A stretch of 64,000 bases of DNA from Massilia eburnea (lineage in GTDB: Bacteria; Pseudomonadota; Gammaproteobacteria; Burkholderiales; Burkholderiaceae_D): NCBI RefSeq assembly GCF_009720745.1, contig NZ_WNKX01000011.1, forward strand, positions 62,001 to 126,000, in the 5' to 3' direction. Positions 18,968 through 27,705 of the stretch are shown one piece after another. The notes below the pieces were generated by a model that worked only from the letters and a program-made list of their open reading frames with translations, did not search any database and was not told where the DNA came from. Both the position numbers and the translations under genes were made by a program. Each line of letters opens with the position of its first letter. Position 1 is the first letter of the stretch.

Positions 18968-19834
18968 ATGTATTCCGAGATCAGCTACACCAGCGACGAT
19001 GGCCTGCGCCTCTATGCGCGCGACTACCCTGCCGCCAGCGGTCCGGCGCGCCTGCCCGTGATCTGCATCCACGGCCTGACGCGCAATTCGGCCGACTTCG
19101 AGGACGTCGCGCCCTGGCTTGCCGCCCAGGGCCGGCGCGTGATCGCCGTCGACGTGCGGGGCCGCGGCAATTCCGAATACGACCCGAACCCGGACCGCTA
19201 CACCACCATGGTCTACGCCAACGACGTGGTCAAGATGGCGAACGACCTGGGCATCGAGCGTGCGGTCTTCATCGGCACCTCGATGGGCGGCCTGATCACC
19301 ATGACGCTGGCCCTGCGCAAATCGAGCCTGGTCGCCGCCGCTGTCCTGAACGACGTCGGGCCGACCTTGTCCGAGCGCGGGCTGGCGCGCATCCGCAGCT
19401 ATACCGGCAAAGGCGAACAGTTCACCAGCTGGCAGCAGGCAGCGGACTACATCAGCAGCATCAATGGCGTCGCCTTCCCCGCCAACACCGCGCAGGAATG
19501 GGAACGCTGGGCGCACCGCGCCTTCCGTGAACAGGGCGACGGCACCCTGGCCATGCGCTACGACCCGAACATCGCCGTTCCGATCCGCGCCAACAAGCTG
19601 CGCTCGACGTCGATGGCAGCGCACTTCGCCTTCCGCCGCCTGGCCCGGCGCCGCCCGACCCTGCTGATACGCGGCGGCCTGTCGGACCTGATCGAGCTGG
19701 CGCAAGCCAGCGGCATGCGCGCAGCCGCACCGCGCATGCTGTATGCTGAGGTGCCCGATGTCGGCCATGCGCCGATGCTGTCCGAACCCGCCGCGCAGGA
19801 AGCGCTGCGCAGCTTCCTCGCCACCGTCGATTGA
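18968..19834 (+). CDS. Alpha/beta hydrolase
   Basis: A 288-residue hydrolase. The ATG at 18968 has GAGG seven bases upstream; in-frame codons back to 18821 would cross the operator palindrome. The oxyanion segment IHGLTRNSADF, nucleophile Ser105 in IGTSMGG and catalytic His in VPDVGHAPML are visible, so the triad looks intact. No signal peptide is seen. It leads an operon with a branched-chain-type ABC transporter whose first gene starts one base after its stop, suggesting it hydrolyses the imported compound, perhaps an ester or lactone. The substrate cannot be deduced. Confidence 0.88.
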   Translation: MYSEISYTSDDGLRLYARDYPAASGPARLPVICIHGLTRNSADFEDVAPWLAAQGRRVIAVDVRGRGNSEYDPNPDRYTTMVYANDVVKMANDLGIERAVFIGTSMGGLITMTLALRKSSLVAAAVLNDVGPTLSERGLARIRSYTGKGEQFTSWQQAADYISSINGVAFPANTAQEWERWAHRAFREQGDGTLAMRYDPNIAVPIRANKLRSTSMAAHFAFRRLARRRPTLLIRGGLSDLIELAQASGMRAAAPRMLYAEVPDVGHAPMLSEPAAQEALRSFLATVD

Positions 19835-19835
19835 T

Positions 19836-21005
19836 ATGAGAAAACTGATCCCCCTGGTGTTTGCGCTGGCGCCCATGCTGGCTGCGGCCCAGGACCTGAA
19901 GGTCGCGCTCATCGCCGGCAAGACCGGCATCCTCGAGCCCTATGCCAGGGAGACCGAGACCGGCTTCATGATGGGCCTTGAATACCTCACCAGCGGCAAG
20001 ATGGACATCAACGGCCGCAAGCTGAAGGTCATCGTCAAGGACGACCAGAGCAAACCTGACCAGGGCCGCACGCTGCTGGCCGAAGCCTACGACGACGACA
20101 AGGTCGATATCGCCGTCGGCACCAGCTCTTCCGGTTCCGCCATCGCCATGCTGCCCATCGCGGCCGAGTACAAGAAGATCCTGGTCGTCGAACCGGCCGT
20201 GGCCGACGCGATCACCGGCGCGAAGTGGAACAAGTACATCTTCCGCACCGCCCGCAATTCCATGCAGGACGGCCTGGCAGCCGCATCCACCTTCAAGCAA
20301 GGCAGCGTGGCTTTCCTGGCGCAGGATTACGCCTTCGGCAAGGACGCCGTCGCCGCTGCACGCGAAGCACTCAGGCTGACGGGATCCAGAGCTAATGTCG
20401 TCCACGAGGAATATGCGCCACAGAACGCGACCGACTTTACCGCCTCGGCGCAGCGCCTGTTCGACAAGCTGAAAGACGCGCCCCAGCCGCGCGTGCTGCA
20501 GATCATCTGGGCTGGTCCCAACCCGATGAACAAGATCGCCGACATGAAACCGGAGCGCTACGGCATTACCCTTGCGCCGGGCGGCAATATCCTGCCCGTG
20601 CTGAAGACCTGGAAGTCGTTCGCCGGCACCGAGGGCACGATCTATTACTACTACGGTTTCCCGAAGAACAAGATGAACGACTGGTTCGTGGCCGAACACA
20701 TGAAGCGTTATAAAAAGCCGCCGGACATGTTCACCGCCGGTGGCTTCACGGCCGCCAGCGCGGTCTACACCGCCCTCGCCAAGACTGGCGGAGGGAATAC
20801 ACAGAACATGATCGCCGCCATGGAAGGCATGGAATTCGATACGCCGAAAGGCAAAATGCACTTCCGCAAGGAAGACCACCAGGCCATGCAGCCGATGTAC
20901 CACTTCCGCATCAAGAAGGACCAGAAGGACGAGTGGGACCTGCTGGAACTGGTGCGCGAGATTCCGGCCTCCGAACTGCCGGTACCGATCAGGAACAAGC
21001 GCTGA
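19836..21005 (+). CDS. Branched-chain amino acid-type ABC transporter, substrate-binding protein
   Basis: A 389-residue periplasmic binding protein of the Leu/Ile/Val (type I) fold. The ATG at 19836 gives a signal peptide (RKLIPLVFALAPMLAAAQ) with cleavage before QDLKVALIAG; an earlier in-frame ATG lies inside the hydrolase gene and is rejected. Conserved segments include LEYLTSGKMDINGRKLKVIV and GTSSSGSAIAMLPIA. It delivers substrate to the LivHM/LivGF complex encoded just downstream. The ligand in such systems is often an aromatic or other carboxylate rather than leucine. Confidence 0.92.
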   Translation: MRKLIPLVFALAPMLAAAQDLKVALIAGKTGILEPYARETETGFMMGLEYLTSGKMDINGRKLKVIVKDDQSKPDQGRTLLAEAYDDDKVDIAVGTSSSGSAIAMLPIAAEYKKILVVEPAVADAITGAKWNKYIFRTARNSMQDGLAAASTFKQGSVAFLAQDYAFGKDAVAAAREALRLTGSRANVVHEEYAPQNATDFTASAQRLFDKLKDAPQPRVLQIIWAGPNPMNKIADMKPERYGITLAPGGNILPVLKTWKSFAGTEGTIYYYYGFPKNKMNDWFVAEHMKRYKKPPDMFTAGGFTAASAVYTALAKTGGGNTQNMIAAMEGMEFDTPKGKMHFRKEDHQAMQPMYHFRIKKDQKDEWDLLELVREIPASELPVPIRNKR

Positions 21006-21008
21006 AAC

Positions 21009-21767
21009 ATGACTGCTTTGCTTTCCACACGCGGGCTGACCATACGCTTTGGCGGCCACACGGCCGTCGACAACGTCAGCGCCGATTTCCATGCCGGCCA
21101 GTTGACCGTCATCGTCGGTCCCAACGGCGCCGGCAAGACCACTTACTTCAACCTGATGTCCGGCCAGTTGCCGGCCACCAGCGGCACGGTTCTGCTGCGC
21201 GGCGAGGACATTACCCGGCGCGGCCCGGCGGCACGTACCCGCAAAGGGATTGGCCGCGCCTTCCAGCTGACCAACCTGTTCCCTCACCTCACCGTGCACG
21301 AGAACGTGCGCCTGGCCGTCCAGGCGCGCGCCAATGCGGGCATGAAGCTGTGGTCCATCTGGTCCAGCCACAGGGACTTGATCGAACGCGCCGACCATTA
21401 CCTGCAGCGCGTGGCGCTGGCCGGGCGGCGCGGCACGCTGGTAGCCGCCCTGTCGCACGGCGACAAACGCAAACTGGAAGTCGCGATCATGCTGGCCCTG
21501 GAGCCGGAAGTGATGATGTTCGACGAGCCGACCGCCGGCATGAGCGTGGACGAAGTACCGGTGGTGCTGGACTTGATCCAGCAGGTCAAGGCCGAGCGCA
21601 CCAAGGCCATCCTCCTGGTCGAACACAAAATGGACGTGGTGCGCGCGCTGGCCGACCGCATCATCGTGCTGCACAACGGCGCCCTGGTGGCCGATGGCGA
21701 GCCTGCCGCGGTCATGTCCTCCGCCATCGTGCAGGAAGCCTACCTGGGAAGCGCAAGCCATGACTGA
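21009..21767 (+). CDS. livG: Branched-chain amino acid-type ABC transporter ATPase (LivG)
   Basis: A 252-residue ABC ATPase. Walker A GPNGAGKTT, an LSHGDKRKLEVA signature in the LivG style (with SHGDK in place of LSGGQ) and Walker B EVMMFDEPTAGMS are visible. It powers import with LivF. It begins three bases after the binding-protein stop and overlaps livF by 8 bp. Confidence 0.93.
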   Translation: MTALLSTRGLTIRFGGHTAVDNVSADFHAGQLTVIVGPNGAGKTTYFNLMSGQLPATSGTVLLRGEDITRRGPAARTRKGIGRAFQLTNLFPHLTVHENVRLAVQARANAGMKLWSIWSSHRDLIERADHYLQRVALAGRRGTLVAALSHGDKRKLEVAIMLALEPEVMMFDEPTAGMSVDEVPVVLDLIQQVKAERTKAILLVEHKMDVVRALADRIIVLHNGALVADGEPAAVMSSAIVQEAYLGSASHD

Positions 21768-22482
21768 CGCCCTGCTCAAGCTCTCCGGCGTGCATACGCA
21801 CATCGGCGAATACCACATCCTGCAAGGGGTCGACCTGCATGTGCCGCGCGGCGGCCTCACAGTGCTGCTGGGCCGCAACGGCGCCGGCAAGACCACCACC
21901 CTGCGCACCGTCATGGGCCTGTGGCAGGCCAGCGCAGGCAAAGTCGAATTCGGCGGCCGTGACATCAGCAGGCTGCGCACGCCGGAGATCGCCCAGGCCG
22001 GCATCGCCTACGTTCCGGAATCCATGGCCGTGTTCAGCGACCTGACCGTGCGCGAGAACCTCTATCTCGCGGCCCGCAGCGGGCCGATGGATACCACGCG
22101 GCTGGAATGGATCTTCTCCTTCTTTCCCGCCCTGAAGAAGTTCTGGAACTACCCGGCAGGCAAGCTCTCCGGAGGCCAGAAGCAGATGGTCGCCATCGCA
22201 CGCGCCATCATCGAGCCGCGCCAGCTGCTGCTGATCGACGAACCGACCAAGGGGCTGGCGCCGGCCATCATCCAGAACCTGGCCGACGCCATCCGCCAGC
22301 TGAAAGGCCAGACCACGGTGCTGCTGGTGGAGCAGAACTTCCACTTCGTGCGCCAGCTCGGCGACACCGTGGCGGTGATGGACGATGGCCGCATCGTCCA
22401 CAGCGGCCCCATGGCCGAACTGGCTGCCGACCGCGCCCTGCAGCAACGCCTGCTCGGCCTGGCCCTCGACTCACACCAATAG
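21760..22482 (+). CDS. livF: Branched-chain amino acid-type ABC transporter ATPase (LivF)
   Basis: A 240-residue ABC ATPase. The ATG at 21760 overlaps livG; an upstream in-frame start at 21694 lies wholly in livG and is rejected. Walker A GRNGAGKTT, signature LSGGQKQMVAIA and Walker B LLLIDEPTKGLAP are intact. It pairs with LivG as the heterodimeric motor. Its TAG stop is followed by the AGGAG ribosome site for livH. Confidence 0.93.
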   Translation: MTDALLKLSGVHTHIGEYHILQGVDLHVPRGGLTVLLGRNGAGKTTTLRTVMGLWQASAGKVEFGGRDISRLRTPEIAQAGIAYVPESMAVFSDLTVRENLYLAARSGPMDTTRLEWIFSFFPALKKFWNYPAGKLSGGQKQMVAIARAIIEPRQLLLIDEPTKGLAPAIIQNLADAIRQLKGQTTVLLVEQNFHFVRQLGDTVAVMDDGRIVHSGPMAELAADRALQQRLLGLALDSHQ

Positions 22483-22490
22483 GAGTGACA

Positions 22491-23492
22491 GTGAGCGCTA
22501 CGACACTGCCCACGAAGTTGCCCGCGATTCCCCGCGACTACCTGGCGCCGCTGCTGGTGCCTGCCCTGATGCTGGCGATGCTGCCGCTGGTCGGCAGCTT
22601 GCCAACCTGGATTACCCTGACCGTGGCGGGGCTGGCGATGGGGATGATGATCTTCATCATGTCCAGCGGCCTGACCCTGGTCTTCGGCTTGATGGACGTG
22701 CTGAACTTCGGCCACGGCGCCTTCGTTTCCGTGGGCGCCTTCGCCGCCACGCTGGTCCTGGTGCCGATGCACGGCTGGCTGGAAGCCGACTCGCTTGCCA
22801 TGAACCTGGCCGCGCTCGCCCTGGCAATCGGGCTCGCCATGACCGTCACCGCGCTGCTCGGCTGGGCTTTCGAACGCCTCATCATCATGCCGGTCTACGG
22901 CCAGCACCTGAAGCAAATCCTGATCACGATGGGCGGCATGATCGTGGTCGAACAATTGATCCAGGTGATCTGGGGCGCCGAGCAGCAACCGATGCCGCTG
23001 CCAGCCGCCTTGCGCGGAGCCATCGTGCTGGGCGACAGCGCCATCGAAAAATACCGCCTGCTGGCGGTGGCGGTCGGCCTGCTGGTCTTCGTCACGCTCA
23101 CGCTGGTGCTGAACCGCACCAAGCTTGGCCTGCTGATACGCGCCGGCGTCGAGAACGGTGAAATGGTCGAAGCGCTGGGCTACCGCATCCGGCGCCTGTT
23201 CGTCGCGGTATTCGCCGCGGGGTCGGCGCTGGCGGGCTTGGGCGGCGTCATGTGGGGACTGTACAAGGAAACCCTGACCGCCTCCATGGGCAGCGAAGTG
23301 ATGGTCATGGTTTTCATCACCATCATCATCGGCGGGCTCGGATCGGTGGGCGGCTGCTTCATCGGCGCCCTGCTGATGGCGCTGAGCGCCAACTACGCCG
23401 GCTTCCTTGCCCCGAAATTCGCTCTGGTCTCCCATATCGTTCTGATGATCGCCATCCTGCTGTGGCGTCCAGCCGGCCTGTCGAGGAAATGA
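22491..23492 (+). CDS. livH: Branched-chain amino acid-type ABC transporter permease (LivH)
   Basis: A 333-residue inner-membrane permease with about eight hydrophobic segments. GTG at 22491 is chosen because AGGAG ends five bases upstream; a second in-frame GTG at 22485 overlaps that site. The conserved segment SSGLTLVFGLMDVLNFGHGAF and the EAA-like region around GLGSVGGCFIGALLM identify the LivH family. It forms the channel with LivM. Confidence 0.92.
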   Translation: MSATTLPTKLPAIPRDYLAPLLVPALMLAMLPLVGSLPTWITLTVAGLAMGMMIFIMSSGLTLVFGLMDVLNFGHGAFVSVGAFAATLVLVPMHGWLEADSLAMNLAALALAIGLAMTVTALLGWAFERLIIMPVYGQHLKQILITMGGMIVVEQLIQVIWGAEQQPMPLPAALRGAIVLGDSAIEKYRLLAVAVGLLVFVTLTLVLNRTKLGLLIRAGVENGEMVEALGYRIRRLFVAVFAAGSALAGLGGVMWGLYKETLTASMGSEVMVMVFITIIIGGLGSVGGCFIGALLMALSANYAGFLAPKFALVSHIVLMIAILLWRPAGLSRK

Positions 23493-23493
23493 A

Positions 23494-24561
23494 ATGCTGA
23501 ATACCTTGTTTTCCGGCGACCTGCCGCGCAGCCGCGCCATGTCTGTCCTGCTCCTGCTGGTCGTACTGGGCCTCGCACTGGCGCCATTTGTCACCAAAGG
23601 CGTCCGTCCGCTGAATACGGCCGCCACCATCTGCATCTATATCGTCCTGGTGGCCTCGTACGACCTGCTGCTTGGCTATACCGGCATCGTGTCGTTTGCC
23701 CACACCATGTTCTTCGGCATTGGCGCCTATGGGGTCGGCCTGGGCTTCGACAAGCCGGTGCCTGCGTGGAGCGGCATGGCGCTGGGCCTGGCCGCAGCGA
23801 TCGTATTGACGCTTGCGCTGGCGTTCATCATCGGCCTGTTTGCACTGCGCGTGCGCGCCATCTTCTACGCCATGATCACACTGGCGGTGGCATCCTCTTT
23901 CGCCGTGCTGGCATCGCAGATGTCGGCGCGGACCGGCGGCGAGGACGGCAAGACCTTCGACGTGCCTGAACTGCTGTCGCCCGCCAACGAATTCGGCGAA
24001 TTCATGGGCCGCATCGTGGACGGCAAAGTGCTTACCTACTACATCGTATTCTTCTGCGCGGCCCTGATCTTCCTGGCCCTGCTGCGCGTGGTGAATTCCC
24101 CGTTCGGCCGCGTGCTGCAAGCGATCCGCGAAAACGAATTCCGCGCCGAGGCGCTGGGCTACCGCACCGTTGTCTACCGCATTGCCGCCAACTGCATCGG
24201 CGCCGTCGCCGCCACCCTGGCCGGCGCGCTGATGGCGCTGTGGCTGCGTTATGTCGGCCCCAAGACCACGCTGGGCTTCGAAGTCATGACCGACATCCTG
24301 CTGATCGTCGTCATCGGCGGCATGGGCACCATGTACGGCTCCGTGATCGGCGCCGCGCTCTTTATCCTGGCGAACAACTACCTGAAATCGCTGATGGCGC
24401 ATGCAGCAGGCGCTCTAGCCGGTGTGCCGGTGCTGGAAGCGGCCCTGCATCCGGACCGCTGGCTGCTATGGCTCGGCATCCTGTTCATCCTTGCCATCTA
24501 TTTCTTCCCGAGCGGGATTGCTGGAAGGCTTAGCGGGAAGGCAGTCCGGCCAGGTACCTAG
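23494..24561 (+). CDS. livM: Branched-chain amino acid-type ABC transporter permease (LivM)
   Basis: A 355-residue inner-membrane permease. Hydrophobic segments span most of the protein, with the family motif SYDLLLGYTGIVSFAHTMFFG and the conserved loop LRVVNSPFGRVLQAIRENEFRAEALGY. It starts two bases after livH and ends the operon. Its last 32 bp overlap the convergent binding-protein gene, so both transcripts share 3' ends. Confidence 0.92.
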   Translation: MLNTLFSGDLPRSRAMSVLLLLVVLGLALAPFVTKGVRPLNTAATICIYIVLVASYDLLLGYTGIVSFAHTMFFGIGAYGVGLGFDKPVPAWSGMALGLAAAIVLTLALAFIIGLFALRVRAIFYAMITLAVASSFAVLASQMSARTGGEDGKTFDVPELLSPANEFGEFMGRIVDGKVLTYYIVFFCAALIFLALLRVVNSPFGRVLQAIRENEFRAEALGYRTVVYRIAANCIGAVAATLAGALMALWLRYVGPKTTLGFEVMTDILLIVVIGGMGTMYGSVIGAALFILANNYLKSLMAHAAGALAGVPVLEAALHPDRWLLWLGILFILAIYFFPSGIAGRLSGKAVRPGT

Positions 24562-25288
24562 CCTGCAGCCGATCGGCTTTGCCGCTACTGCGCAACTCCT
24601 GCACGGCATGGCGCAATTCCGTCTCCAGCGCGTCATCGGCGCTGCGGCGGCCCAGGTGCAAGTGGATTTCGCGCGACTGGACCACAATCGACGGGCCAAG
24701 CCGCGCACGCTGCACACCGAGCAAACGCATGGCGTAGAACACTGCGAGCCTTGTGCCGAGTGTTGCATCGAGCCGCCCTTCCTGCAGCATGCGCACAGCC
24801 TGCAACTGGTCGGTGATTTCATGGCGACGGTACTCGCTATCGTCGAGGAAAGCAGCGCCGTAATCGGAGCCTCGCAAAACGCCAACCGTGCGGCCTCTCA
24901 AATCCTCCTGGCCTTCCAGCACAAGCCCTGCGCGGCCGATGGCAATCACATCGGCCGTCCATAGCATCCCCATCGGCTCGGCCGCTTCTGCAATGACTGA
25001 ATTGGACGTGGCGATCATCAGGTCTGCCTCGCCGGAACGCAGCATCGCGATGGCGCGGGCATAAGGGGCGACGGTGACGTCGATATGACGGCCCGATACG
25101 CGCTCAATCAGTTCAAACGCATCGACAAACATGCCGTTCTTGCGGCCATTCGCATCCACCATTGCATAAGGAGCGATGGCCAGGGCAACCGCACGCAATG
25201 GCCGCTGCCGGCTGGCGCGCAGCGGCAACGCGGCCAGGGCCAGCGCACCAGCTAATCCTGCGACCAGGCGGCGGCGCAGCCCCGTCAT
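24530..25288 (-). CDS. Periplasmic solute-binding protein, family 3 type
   Basis: A 252-residue protein with an N-terminal signal (RRRLVAGLAGALALAALPLRA) and a type II binding-protein fold resembling SBP_bac_3: RPLRAVALAIAPYAMVDANG, GEADLMIATS and GRTVGVLRGSDYGAAF. No permease or ATPase genes accompany it, so it may act alone as a sensor or extracytoplasmic receptor. It follows two glutathione transferase genes on the same strand, starting three bases after the nearer one. An AGGGA site precedes the ATG. Confidence 0.75.
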   Translation of the reverse strand: MTGLRRRLVAGLAGALALAALPLRASRQRPLRAVALAIAPYAMVDANGRKNGMFVDAFELIERVSGRHIDVTVAPYARAIAMLRSGEADLMIATSNSVIAEAAEPMGMLWTADVIAIGRAGLVLEGQEDLRGRTVGVLRGSDYGAAFLDDSEYRRHEITDQLQAVRMLQEGRLDATLGTRLAVFYAMRLLGVQRARLGPSIVVQSREIHLHLGRRSADDALETELRHAVQELRSSGKADRLQARYLAGLPSR

Positions 25289-25291
25289 GCT

Positions 25292-25915
25292 TCAAGTCCC
25301 TGCGCTGGCGCTTGGGCGCTCGAGCATCCGGTCGCGCCAGGCCTGGAGATGGGACAGCCCTGCATCGGATGGACGGAACTTCATCAGGCCGCGCGCAAAT
25401 TCCATCGCGCAGAAAGCAGTAATGTCGGCGATGGTGAACCGCTGCCCCGCCACGAATGGCTGCGCGGCCAGCACGCCATCGAGCCAGCGCGCGTTCTCGC
25501 GGAATTTGTCGCCCTGCGAGGCGCCGAATTCGGGAAACTGCGGGTTCTCGAGCGAAGCAAAGCCGGGATGTCCATGGCGGATGCTATTGGCCGCGATAGC
25601 GAACAGGTGCAGCTCCATGCGGCGGTCCGCCATTTCGATGAAGGCACGCTCTTCGGCGCCTTCGCCCATCAGGTTCGGCGCCGGATACAGTCCCTCCAGG
25701 TAGCTGCAGATGGCACGCGTTTCGCACAGGATGCGGCCATCATCGAGTTCCAGCGCCGGCACGCGGCCAAAAGGATTCAGAGCCAGGTAGCTCTCGCTGC
25801 GATGCTCGCCTTTGCCCAGGTCAACCGCCTGCAGTTCGATCTCGATGCCCTTCTCCGCCATGAACATCGCCACGCGGCGCGGGTTGGGGGCACGGGGGGC
25901 GGTGTACAGCTTCAT
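25292..25915 (-). CDS. Glutathione S-transferase family protein
   Basis: A 207-residue GST. The N-terminal thioredoxin-like domain (MKLYTAPRAPNPRRVAMFMA) contains the glutathione-binding cis-proline region FGRVPALELDDGRILCETRAI, and a helical C-terminal domain follows with the ITAFCAMEF segment. A good AGGAGA ribosome site precedes the ATG. It probably conjugates or reduces electrophiles in the cytosol. It lies between a second GST and a solute-binding protein in one minus-strand unit. Confidence 0.9.
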   Translation of the reverse strand: MKLYTAPRAPNPRRVAMFMAEKGIEIELQAVDLGKGEHRSESYLALNPFGRVPALELDDGRILCETRAICSYLEGLYPAPNLMGEGAEERAFIEMADRRMELHLFAIAANSIRHGHPGFASLENPQFPEFGASQGDKFRENARWLDGVLAAQPFVAGQRFTIADITAFCAMEFARGLMKFRPSDAGLSHLQAWRDRMLERPSASAGT

Positions 25916-25934
25916 TCAATCTCCTTATAAATAC

Positions 25935-26633
25935 TCAGCGCGACTGGCCGGTTTCCAGCATTTTGCGCGCTTCGGCAGCAAATTGGTCCACTTTCTCCTG
26001 GCTGTCAGCACGATCCAACACATTGCTGGGCGGCCGTTCGATCCCGCGCTGCACGGCCGGACGCGAACGGATCTGGCGAATCCAGCGCTGCAGGTGCGGC
26101 AAGCCTTCGGTCTCCACGCCGGACCAGCGATGGGTGCGCACCCAGGCCCAGTTGGCGATATCGGCGATCGAAAAGTCGCCGGCCAGGAACTCGTGCTGCT
26201 CGAGGCGCTGATCCAGCACGCGGAACAGGCGCCGGCACTCGCCCTGGTAGCGGTCAATCGCCGGCTGGATCTTTTCCGGGAAATAGCGGTAAAACACATT
26301 GGCCTGCCCCATCATCGGGCCGATGCCGCCCATCTGGAACATCAGCCATTGCATCACCAGCGAGCGGCCCTTGGCGTCTTGCGGCATCAACTGGCCGGTC
26401 TTTTCCGCCAGGTAGACCAGGATCGCCCCCGATTCGAATACCGCGAAGTTGTCGCTGGCGCGGTCGATAATGGCCGGAATCCGCCCGTTCGGGTTGATGG
26501 CGGTGAACCAGGGCTCCTTTTGCTCGTTGTCGCCCAGTTTGAGCACATGCAGTTCGTAAGGCAGCGCCAGCTCTTCCAGCGCAATGGAAATCTTATGGCC
26601 GTTCGGCGTCGCGGCGGTGTACAAGTCGATCAT
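25935..26633 (-). CDS. Glutathione S-transferase, YfcG/Ure2p-like
   Basis: A 232-residue [23 protein letters not shown] and [11 protein letters not shown], together with the [15 protein letters not shown] and [15 protein letters not shown] segments, match the YfcG/Ure2p-like group, members of which reduce disulfide bonds with glutathione. A GGGAG site lies upstream of the ATG. It is the first gene of the minus-strand GST-GST-binding protein group. Confidence 0.9.
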   Translation of the reverse strand: MIDLYTAATPNGHKISIALEELALPYELHVLKLGDNEQKEPWFTAINPNGRIPAIIDRASDNFAVFESGAILVYLAEKTGQLMPQDAKGRSLVMQWLMFQMGGIGPMMGQANVFYRYFPEKIQPAIDRYQGECRRLFRVLDQRLEQHEFLAGDFSIADIANWAWVRTHRWSGVETEGLPHLQRWIRQIRSRPAVQRGIERPPSNVLDRADSQEKVDQFAAEARKMLETGQSR

Positions 26634-26675
26634 CGGCTACTCCCAGTTTTTCGGGCACAGGATAACCCGGCAGGC

Positions 26676-26706
26676 AAAAAAAAACCGGCCGATTGGGGGG
26701 GCCGGT
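26676..26706 (-). terminator. Rho-independent terminator, minus strand
   Basis: Stem ACCGGCC/GGCCGGT (26684-26690 with 26700-26706) has a run of nine A residues on its left, which is a U tract after the hairpin when read on the minus strand. It would end a transcript coming from the right, upstream of the GST gene start. Confidence 0.6.
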
Positions 26707-26863
26707 GAAAAACGCTTTTTAGGGCGCGGGGATTGAAGAAACCGTGCCGGATTGAGGAATCCGGCAACCCGGCGCACAGGAATGCTGTACGCTATGGAGG
26801 TACTTTGCCAGCTTTTCTGGCGCCGAGGCTTAGGAGTTCATTAAGGTAGTTAAATATTCAAGC

Positions 26864-26890
26864 AAAAAAAACCCGCGTCTATGCGCGGGT
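26864..26890 (-). terminator. Rho-independent terminator, minus strand
   Basis: Stem ACCCGCG/CGCGGGT (26871-26877 with 26884-26890) with a 6-nt loop, and eight A residues to its left, forms a terminator on the minus strand. No annotated minus-strand gene lies between it and the YceI gene at 27037, so it may end an unannotated small RNA. Confidence 0.6.
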
Positions 26891-26986
26891 GAAGGGATTC
26901 AAATCGGGAGAGATTTGAAAGTGCAAGGTGGATAATCACATGCGAATATGACGCGATGATTACCGCAAAACTAAAAACGTCACGAC

Positions 26987-27015
26987 TTCGTATAAGATAG
27001 TACAATTTTTATAAT
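26987..27015 (+). promoter_or_regulatory. Possible sigma-70 promoter of the YceI lipoprotein gene
   Basis: TTCGTA (26987-26992) and a perfect TATAAT (27010-27015) are separated by 17 bp, 21 bp before the start codon. The -35 match is weak. The resulting leader would be very short. Confidence 0.45.
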
Positions 27016-27036
27016 AGAAACTCTCCAATAGTCACA

Positions 27037-27705
27037 ATGCAGGAAAAAATTTGCAAATGGCCCTTTAATACCGCCTTATTTGCGGTGGTAATGGCCATTT
27101 CCGCCTGCACTACCCCGCCTTCACCGCCAGCGGCCCAGCCTGAACCGGCGCTGCAGGCGAATCTGGCAGCCCATCGAATCATTGCCGGCGAATCGCTGGT
27201 GACGATTACTGTTCGCCGCAGCGGCCCGCTGGCGCGCATGGGCCACGACCATGTCGTCGCCACGCGCCAGGTCGAAGGTTTCGTCGACCTGGCCCAAGGG
27301 CGTACCGAACTGCGTTTCCGCCTCGACCAGTTGACGGTCGACGAAGCGGCGCTGCGCAAGGATGCCGGCCTGGAAACCCAGCCCTCCGCCGACGCGATCG
27401 AAGGCACCCGCCACAATATGTTTATCAAAGTGCTGCAGGCGGAAGCCTATCCTTGGCTCGTGGTGCGCGCAGTTCTCGAGCCAGGCGCGCGCGACCTGCT
27501 GCGCGCGCAGGTCACCCTGCACGGCGTGACGCATGAATACCAGGTGCCGCTGCAGTTGAAGGAGGACGGCGCCAAAGTCCTGGCAACAGGCGCTTTCACT
27601 GCCAAACAAAGCGATTTCGGCATCAAGCCGTTTGCCGTGTTTGGCGGCGCCCTGTCGGTGAAAGACGAATTGGAATTGAAGTTCGCGATCAGCGCGCGAC
27701 GATAA
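27037..27705 (+). CDS. YceI-domain lipoprotein
   Basis: A 222-residue protein with a lipoprotein signal: a hydrophobic stretch ending in the lipobox ISAC, followed by a proline-rich linker (TTPPSPPAAQPEP). The rest resembles the YceI lipocalin-like domain, which binds isoprenoid lipids (GHDHVVATRQVEGFVD, GTRHNMFIKVLQAEAYPWLV, TLHGVTHEYQVPLQL). No clear ribosome site precedes the ATG. The last 17 bp overlap the convergent LysE gene. The role is probably lipid or quinone handling at the envelope. Confidence 0.8.
   Translation: MQEKICKWPFNTALFAVVMAISACTTPPSPPAAQPEPALQANLAAHRIIAGESLVTITVRRSGPLARMGHDHVVATRQVEGFVDLAQGRTELRFRLDQLTVDEAALRKDAGLETQPSADAIEGTRHNMFIKVLQAEAYPWLVVRAVLEPGARDLLRAQVTLHGVTHEYQVPLQLKEDGAKVLATGAFTAKQSDFGIKPFAVFGGALSVKDELELKFAISARR

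Larger units (their letters stand above)
26634..27036. other. 403-bp intergenic region with four hairpins; possible small RNA locus
   Basis: No ORF is supported here. Besides the two terminators listed separately, perfect 8-bp stems occur at 26745-26766 (TGCCGGAT/ATCCGGCA, 6-nt loop) and 26898-26919 (TTCAAATC/GATTTGAA, 6-nt loop). Each stands just upstream, on the minus strand, of one of the two terminators. This gives two hairpin-plus-terminator units in tandem, as expected for minus-strand small RNAs or a structured leader ahead of the GST genes. No convincing minus-strand promoter was found. Confidence 0.45.

Noticed and set aside
22107-22490. Upstream extension of the livH frame to 22107
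   Set aside because: It lies in livF; the GTG at 22491 with AGGAG is the convincing start.
27689-27705. YceI/LysE overlap considered as a frameshift fusion
   Set aside because: The genes are on opposite strands and both ends look natural, so it is an ordinary convergent overlap.
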